The position numbers were made by a program, and so were the translations under genes. Below the pieces are notes generated by a model. That model was not told where the DNA came from. It did no database searches and worked only from the letters and a program-made list of their open reading frames with translations. This document shows, piece after piece, positions 1 to 6,400 of a stretch of DNA of 7,644 nt (position 1 is the first letter of the stretch; each line of letters opens with the position of its first letter). The DNA is from Methanobrevibacter sp. (GTDB lineage Archaea > Methanobacteriota > Methanobacteria > Methanobacteriales > Methanobacteriaceae). The DNA lies in contig WRMT01000144.1 of assembly GCA_009777005.1 (NCBI GenBank), positions 1 through 7,644 of the forward strand, written 5' to 3'.

Positions 1-120
1 AAAATCATCTATTTAATCTATAAATTAAAAATTATTAATCAAGAAAATTAAATTTTAAATAAAATCATCTATTTAATCTATAAATTAAAAATTATTAATC
101 AAGAAAATTAAATTTTAAAT
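1..120. repeat. Perfect 60-bp tandem direct repeat, two copies
   Basis: Bases 1-60 and 61-120 are identical at every position. The unit is almost entirely A and T, with only a few scattered C and G. The period breaks at base 121 (T where the unit has A), so the right edge of the tract is at 120. The left edge cannot be seen because the first copy starts at the window edge; the array may continue to the left. No open reading frame of note crosses it. It could be an intergenic minisatellite, a recent tandem duplication, or an assembly duplication. Nothing in the unit links it to a known attachment site, CRISPR repeat or origin. Confidence 0.9.
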
Positions 121-368
121 TAAATTGTAGTTATAATTTATATTTTAACTAATTTTATAAGTAAAAATATAATTAAAAATAAAAACTAATAATTAAAATT
201 TTTTAATAGCTATAAATTTCTATTATAAGTCAATAAACAAATGGATATATTAAAAATGATAGTAATAGTTGCAATTTTTTATTTTACTATTGAAAATAAT
301 CAAAAAATAGAGGTTTTTTAATTTTTAGAAAAGTATATTTATTATTGATTGAATAAATAGATGATAAT
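121..368. other. AT-rich intergenic stretch with no supported feature
   Basis: This stretch is dense in stops in all frames on both strands. The only open frame noted starts at ATG 241 and ends at TAA 319-321 (26 codons, with a hydrophobic run LKMIVIVAIFYF). It has no Shine-Dalgarno element in front of it, so it is not called as a gene. A second possible TATA-like run (AGTATATTTA, about 332-341) is present, but such runs are expected by chance at this composition. Confidence 0.5.
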
Positions 369-392
369 TTACAATAGCTATATAATTTGTAA
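369..392 (+). promoter_or_regulatory. Candidate archaeal promoter with overlapping inverted repeat
   Basis: A TATATAAT sequence at 379-386 resembles an archaeal TATA box. With the usual spacing of about 25 bases it would start transcription near 405-410, giving a leader of about 60 bases before the ATG at 469. The box lies inside a perfect inverted repeat, TTACAA (369-374) and TTGTAA (387-392), separated by 12 bases. A dyad over a TATA box is a typical place for a repressor to block TBP binding. Both elements are AT-rich and short, so chance is a real alternative. No clear BRE is visible upstream. Confidence 0.35.
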
Positions 393-417
393 CTTTTATT
401 AATAAGATTAGCTAGGT

Positions 418-439
418 TCCTCTTATGAAATGGTGAGGA
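418..439 (+). promoter_or_regulatory. Leader hairpin covering a Shine-Dalgarno element
   Basis: TCCTC (418-422) can pair with GAGGA (435-439) around a 12-base loop. The right arm overlaps GGTGAGG (432-438), the best Shine-Dalgarno-like sequence in the leader, which serves the ATG at 441 rather than the main start. A second small stem, CTATA (446-450) with TATAG (456-460), lies just before the main start and would partly cover the weak AGGGAT element at 459-464. The stems are only 5 bp, so the structure is tentative. Confidence 0.25.
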
Positions 440-440
440 T

Positions 441-491
441 ATGAACTATACTTTTTATAGGGATAGAAATGGAAAAAACATCTTCAAATAA
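441..491 (+). CDS. Possible 16-codon upstream ORF overlapping the main start
   Basis: ATG at 441 opens a 16-codon frame (MNYTFYRDRNGKNIFK) ending at TAA 489-491. It is preceded by GGTGAGG with a gap of two bases (four if counted from GGTGA), a better ribosome binding site than that of the main gene. It runs in a different frame and passes over the ATG at 469 by 23 bases. If translated, it would compete with or modulate initiation of the helicase gene. The peptide resembles nothing I recognise. The alternative is that GGTGAGG is simply leader sequence and the frame is accidental. Confidence 0.2.
   Translation: MNYTFYRDRNGKNIFK
459..464 (+). promoter_or_regulatory. Weak ribosome binding site for the main gene
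   Basis: AGGGAT ends four bases before the ATG at 469 and is a partial match to AGGTGAT, the complement of the 16S rRNA 3' end. The reading frame is open upstream only back to 445 (TGA at 442-444) and has no other ATG, GTG or TTG there, so 469 is the only reasonable start upstream of the DUF4011 motif at residues 16-32. Confidence 0.4.
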
Positions 492-3400
492 TATTGCAAA
501 TGAATTTGAAAAACTTCGAAAAAAGCTTCTAGATTTAACTTTAAGAAATCAACTTCTTAATTTTAAACCAAGAGCTAAAACTATTGAAGTAGCTAATCAA
601 TCTCCTAGCTCAGTGTACCAAACACTAATTTTGCAGAAAAAAAAGATGCAGTTTGTTCCTAACAAAAAAGAAAGAGATGATGGTGAAAAAGATGCGAAAT
701 CAAGATTTTCCTCTCTTTGGGATCACCCTCCAATTGATTTGAGTATTTTTAAAGAAGGAGATAAATCTTTAAAAACAAATTTATCTCCAAAAGAACTTCA
801 AAAAAGATTGTTTTATATCAATCAACAAGCAAAAACAATGGTCCAGGAACAAGGTTATAATATTCTATACTTAGCTATGGGTTTTTTAGAATGGAGAAGT
901 GCTTATAAACCTAAAGAAATTAACCTTGCTCCATTAATACTTATCCCTGTAGAAATCCAGAGAAAAAAAGTTGGAAAATCATTTTCTATTTGTTGGAATG
1001 GTGAAGATTTAAAATCTAATATATCTCTTCAAGCTAAACTTTTTGAAGATGGAATAAAATTACCTGATTTCAAACAAACTCCTTATATTGAAGGAATTGA
1101 GCATTATTTGAAGGATGTTAAAAATGCTGTTAGTAATATGAAAGATTGGGAAGTTTCAAACCATATTTCATTAGGTTTTTTTTCCTTTACTAAGTTTGTA
1201 ATGTACAATGATTTGAATCCTGAAAGTTGGGAAGAAAATGTTGATTTAACTAAACATGAGTTAATAGAAGCTATTTTCAATCCAAGTAAAAATAAACATA
1301 AAGAATCGTTCAAAGAAGATGAAATGGATGATAAGTTACTTTATGAAAATATGTATCAAGTTTTAGATGCTGATTCTTCTCAAATAGCTGCTATTGAAGA
1401 TGTAAAAGCTGGTCGTAACTTAGTGGTGGAAGGACCTCCAGGAACAGGGAAATCACAAACAATTGTTAACTTAATAGCTGAATTATTAGCATCAGGGAAA
1501 AGCGTTCTTTTTGTATCAGAAAAGATGGCTGCATTAGAAGTTGTTAAAAATCGCTTAGATAATGTAGGACTTGGAAAATTTATTTTAGAATTACACAGCC
1601 ACAAAACAAGAAGGAAAAAATTCTTAAAAGAACTTGAAAAAGCTTTAAATCTCCAATCTATAGATGATACCGATACAAACCAAATTTTTAGAAAGTTAGA
1701 ATCTCTAAAAATACAATTAAATAGCTATGCAAACATAATTCATGATGAAATGTATGAGGTTAAACTATCTCCATTTCAATTGTATGGATTAAAAGAATCA
1801 GCAGAGGATTATTTTTTTAAAAAAAATGTTTTGATGCCTTTAGTAAAAATTAAAAGTCCAGAAAATATTACACTTCAAGATTTAGATGATATGGTTATTG
1901 AACTTGAAAATTTAGCTGAACTATATAATTCAATAGCTAAAAAAAATCCATGGAGATATTGTAATCCCAAAAGTTTACTTCCTAGTGATTTAAGAGAAAT
2001 AGAATTATTGATAACTGATTCAATAACCACTTTAGATGACTTTATTCAAGAATCTGTTCATCTTTATGATACTTATGGTATAAAAATATCACAAGATTTA
2101 AAATCTTTTGAAAAATCATTAGAAGCATTAAAACTATTAGATGAGAAAAAAATTGAATTAATTGATGGAAAAATATTAACAAATACAGAATGGACTACAA
2201 ATTCAAGAAAAGCCTATAATTTAATTGAAAAACTTGAAAATTATCAGTCACTTTCAAAAAACATGGAAAAATTTAATGATACTATTCTTAATGAGGATTT
2301 AGACCCTCTAATAAATGAAATTACAAAATCTGTAAATAAAAAGTTTAAATTATTTGGAGGAAATTCATATAAATCCCTTGTTAATCCTTTCTATAAAACT
2401 AAAGTTCCAAATGATAAAACTGTTTTAAGTGATTTAAAAACAATTAAAAAAATCATTCAATTAAAAAAATCTTTAGAAAAAGAAGAAGAGTTAGGTGAAG
2501 GTTTTTTTGGTGAACTTTGGCATTTAAATGCATCAAGTACTGATTTAAAAAATGTTGCTAGTTGGATGAAGGAATTTAATCATTTTGTTAAAGATGAAAT
2601 CTACTCAAAAAACACGATTGAAATTCTCTCAAATGAGTTATTTGATGTTAATATCCAATATGAAATGAAAAGTTACATTGATAGTGGTAATAAATTTAGA
2701 AAGACCCTGAAGAAATTAGAATCTAAGTTAAATCCTAGAAACAAATTAATATTTAAAAAAGAAACTAATGATGTTCCCTTTGATAAATGGAAAAAACAGC
2801 TTAACACATGGAAAGGGCAACTTTCAAGTTTACATCTTTGGTCTCAATATTTAAACACAAAAAATGCTTGTTTAAAAAGCCAATCCTCATTATTTATTAA
2901 ATCAATTGAAAAAAGAAATATTAAAAAAGAAGATGTTAAATTTCTCATTTATGGTAATTTTGCAGATAGTCTCTTAAATGTGATTTTCACTGAAAAAGAA
3001 GCTTTAGCTACATTTATTGGAGAATTACATGAAGATAGAATTTTAGAGTTTAAAGAATTAGATGGAAAAATCGTTGAGTTAAATAGAAAAAGAATTTTTC
3101 AAAAACTAAACCAAAACCTGCCACAAGTTTTTGGAGCTACTGAAGACCCTGAAGCTAAGGTATTAGCTGGAGAATTCACTAGAAAACGAGGACACTTACC
3201 TGTTAGAAAGTTACTTGAAAAAGCAGGAGGTCTTATTAAACAGATTAAACCTTGTTTTATGATGAGTCCATTATCCATAGCCCAATACTTAGATCCAACT
3301 AATCCTAAATTACAGTTTGATGTAGTTATATTTGATGAAGCAAGCCAAGTTAAACCTGAAGATGCTCTTGGAGCATTTATGAGGGCAAAAACCGCTGTGG

Positions 3401-6400
3401 TTATGGGTGACACACAACAATTACCTCCAACATCCTTTTTTGATCAAATAGCTACTGGAGATGAAGAAGAAGAAGAAGTAGCTACTGCATTAGATATGGA
3501 AAGTATACTCCATTTATGTAAGCTATCCTTTCCTGTAAGAATGCTAAAATGGCATTATAGAAGTAGGCATGAATCTTTAATAGCCGTATCTAATAAAGAG
3601 TTCTATGATGATCAGCTATTAGTTTATCCATCACCTTCACATAATTCTGATTCTTTAGGTTTAAAATTTAAATATAATCCTGATACTTATTATGATAGAG
3701 GGAAAAGTGCAGCTAACCCAGAAGAAGCGAAAAAAGTTGTTAAAGAAATATTCAAACACTTCAATAAGTATGGAGAGAGTAAAAGCTTAGGTGTTGGAAC
3801 TTTTTCAGTTTCTCAAAGGAATGCTATTTTAGAAGAGCTCGAAATTGAAAGAAAACAGCATCCAGAGCTTGAACCATTATTTTCTGATAAAAAAAATGAA
3901 AGATTTTTTGTTAAAAACCTTGAAACAATTCAAGGAGATGAAAGAGATGTTATTTTAATTAGTGTAGGTTATGGATATGATAAAGAAAATAAAATCTCTC
4001 TAAATTTTGGACCACTAAATCAAGATGGTGGAGAAAGACGTCTCAATGTATTAATCACAAGAGCAAGAGAAAAGTGTGTTGTCTTTTCAAATTTTAAAAG
4101 CATGGATATGCATTTAACAGCTAATCCTCCTTTTGGAGTAAAAGCTTTGAAAGAATTTTTAGAGTATGCTGAAAATATATCCTCTGGAAATACCAAAAAT
4201 CTTGAGATAGAAGAAGAACCCTTCCAAGATGCCGTGTATAATTTTTTAATTGAAAATGGGTACAATGTGGATAAACAAATAGGTTGTGCTGGTTTTAGAG
4301 TGGATTTAGCTATAATAGATGATGAAGATCCTGGCAGATATATATTAGGAATTGAATGTGATGGTAAGATGTACTCCTCATCTAAAGTAGCTAGAGATAG
4401 GGATCGTCTTAGAGAACAAGTATTAAAAGGTTTAGGTTGGAAGCTATATCATTTATGGTCTACTGATTGGTATAGAAATAGAGATTTGGCTCGTGAAAAG
4501 CTATTGAATCATATTGAAAAAATTAAATCTGAAATTTTGATTGAAAAAAGTGAAGCCTTAAAAAATCTTAATACAATTGAAGATGATGGGTTAAAAATTG
4601 TTGATCCTATAGAAGATGATGATTTAAAAATAAATCCATTAGCTAATGAAAAAATCAAAACAAACACCCCTAATGAACAATCAGCTAATGAAAAAATAGA
4701 ATTCAACCATGAAGATGAAATTCCAGATTCAAATGAAACCTTAAAAAATCCTGATATAGAAGATGATGAATCAAAAATCCTTAATCCTTTAGAAAATGAT
4801 GATTTAGAAATAGATTCAATAGCTAATGAACAAATAGAATTCAACCATGAAGATGACAATTTAAATTCAAATGAAACCTTAAAAAATCATGATATTGAAA
4901 AAGATGAGCTAAACATCCTTGATCCAATAGAAAATGATGATTTAGAAATAGATTCATTAGCTAATGAAAAAATAGAATTCAACCATGAAGATGAAATTCC
5001 AGGTTCAAATGAAACCTTAAAAAATCATGATTTCGAAGAAGATGAGCTAAAAATCCTTGATCCCATAGAAAATGATGATTTAGAAATAGATTCATTAGCT
5101 AATAAACAAATAGATTTTAACCATGAAGATGACAATTTAAATTCAAATGAATCTTTAAAAAATCTTGATATTGAAGATGATGAGTTAAAAATCCTTGATC
5201 CTATAGAAGATAAAGATTTGAAAATAAATCCATTAGCTAATGAAAAAATTAAAACAAATACCCCTAATGAAAAAATAGATTTCAACAATGAAAATAACAC
5301 ATTAGATTCAAATGAAACCTTAAAAAATCTTGATATAGAAGATGATGAATCAAAAATCCTTGATCCAATAGAAGATGATGATTTAGAAATAGATCCATTA
5401 GCTAATGAAAAAATCAAAACAAACACCCCTAATGAAGAAATAGATAATGAACAAATAGATTTCAACCATGAAGATAACACTTTAGATTCAAATCATTTCC
5501 CTGATACTATAACTACTACTACTACTATTGAAAATGAAGGATCTAGTGAAAAATTTCTTAATGAAAACTTTAAAGATACTGAACAAAATATTAATGATAA
5601 ATCAGCAATTATTGATGATAATCATAAAATAAATAAAAATAATTTCAATAGCTATGAAACTCATGATTTTCAATCTACGAACAATAATGACAATAATATT
5701 GAAAATATCGAAAACGAATCCATAAATCATGACAACATTGAAAATAATGAAAATGAACCAATAAATCAAAACAATAATCTCCATAATATTGAAAATAATG
5801 ATAATGACCATATAAATGATGAGGATAATTATATTCTTAATGATTTAAATCATTCAAATGAAAAACTTCAGGATAATCTCAATTTCGAAGATGATAACAT
5901 TGTTGAAAAACCTAAAAACAAACATGGAATCAAATTCCGTTCTCATTTAAATGTGGATTTTGGAGATGATTCTGATAATTTTTACAATGATAATGAAGAT
6001 TCCGAAAATAGTCAAACTCATGTTGAAATATCTAGTGATAATGAAGAACCCAAAAATAACCTAACACCAAACAACAATGAAGAACCCGAAAATAACCTAA
6101 CACCAAACAACAATGAAGAACCCGAAAATAACCTAACACCAAACAACAATGAAGAACCCGAATATAACCTAACACCAAACGAAATACCAAACGATAATGA
6201 TTATAAATTAGAAAATAATAATTTTAATGAAGAAAAGGATTATGATACTGAGTTAATAGAGGATATTGAATCAGTTGATGATTTTAAATCTGATTTAGAT
6301 TCTGACAACTTAAATAGCTATGAACCATCAGCAAAACAAGAAAAAACTCAGGGAAAACCTGAAAATTTAAATAGCTATGAACCATCAGCAAAACAAGAAG

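Noticed and set aside
257..292. Inverted repeat ATAGTAA / TTACTAT (259-265 and 284-290) as a terminator or operator
   Set aside because: A 7-bp arm of almost only A and T with an 18-base loop is expected by chance in this composition, and no T-tract follows directly.
241..321. 26-codon frame with a hydrophobic stretch, like a small membrane peptide
   Set aside because: No Shine-Dalgarno element, an AT-rich composition that yields Ile/Phe codons by chance, and no recognisable family.
3099..3413. Reverse-strand open frame of 104 codons
   Set aside because: It lies across the most conserved helicase motifs of the + strand gene (MMSPLS, DEAS, GDTQQLPPT), so it is a shadow of that gene.
5025..5480. 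Reverse-strand open frame of 151 codons, Ser-rich and repetitive
   Set aside because: It is the mirror of the coding repeats on the + strand. The lack of stops follows from the Asp/Glu/Asn codons of the repeats, and the + strand frame carries recognisable domains on both sides.
4549..5487. CRISPR-like array
   Set aside because: The repeats are long, degenerate, in frame with the protein and have no unique spacers of constant size.
5512..5526. Run of five ACT codons as a phase-variation switch
   Set aside because: The unit is three bases, so slippage changes only the number of Thr residues and cannot turn the gene on or off.
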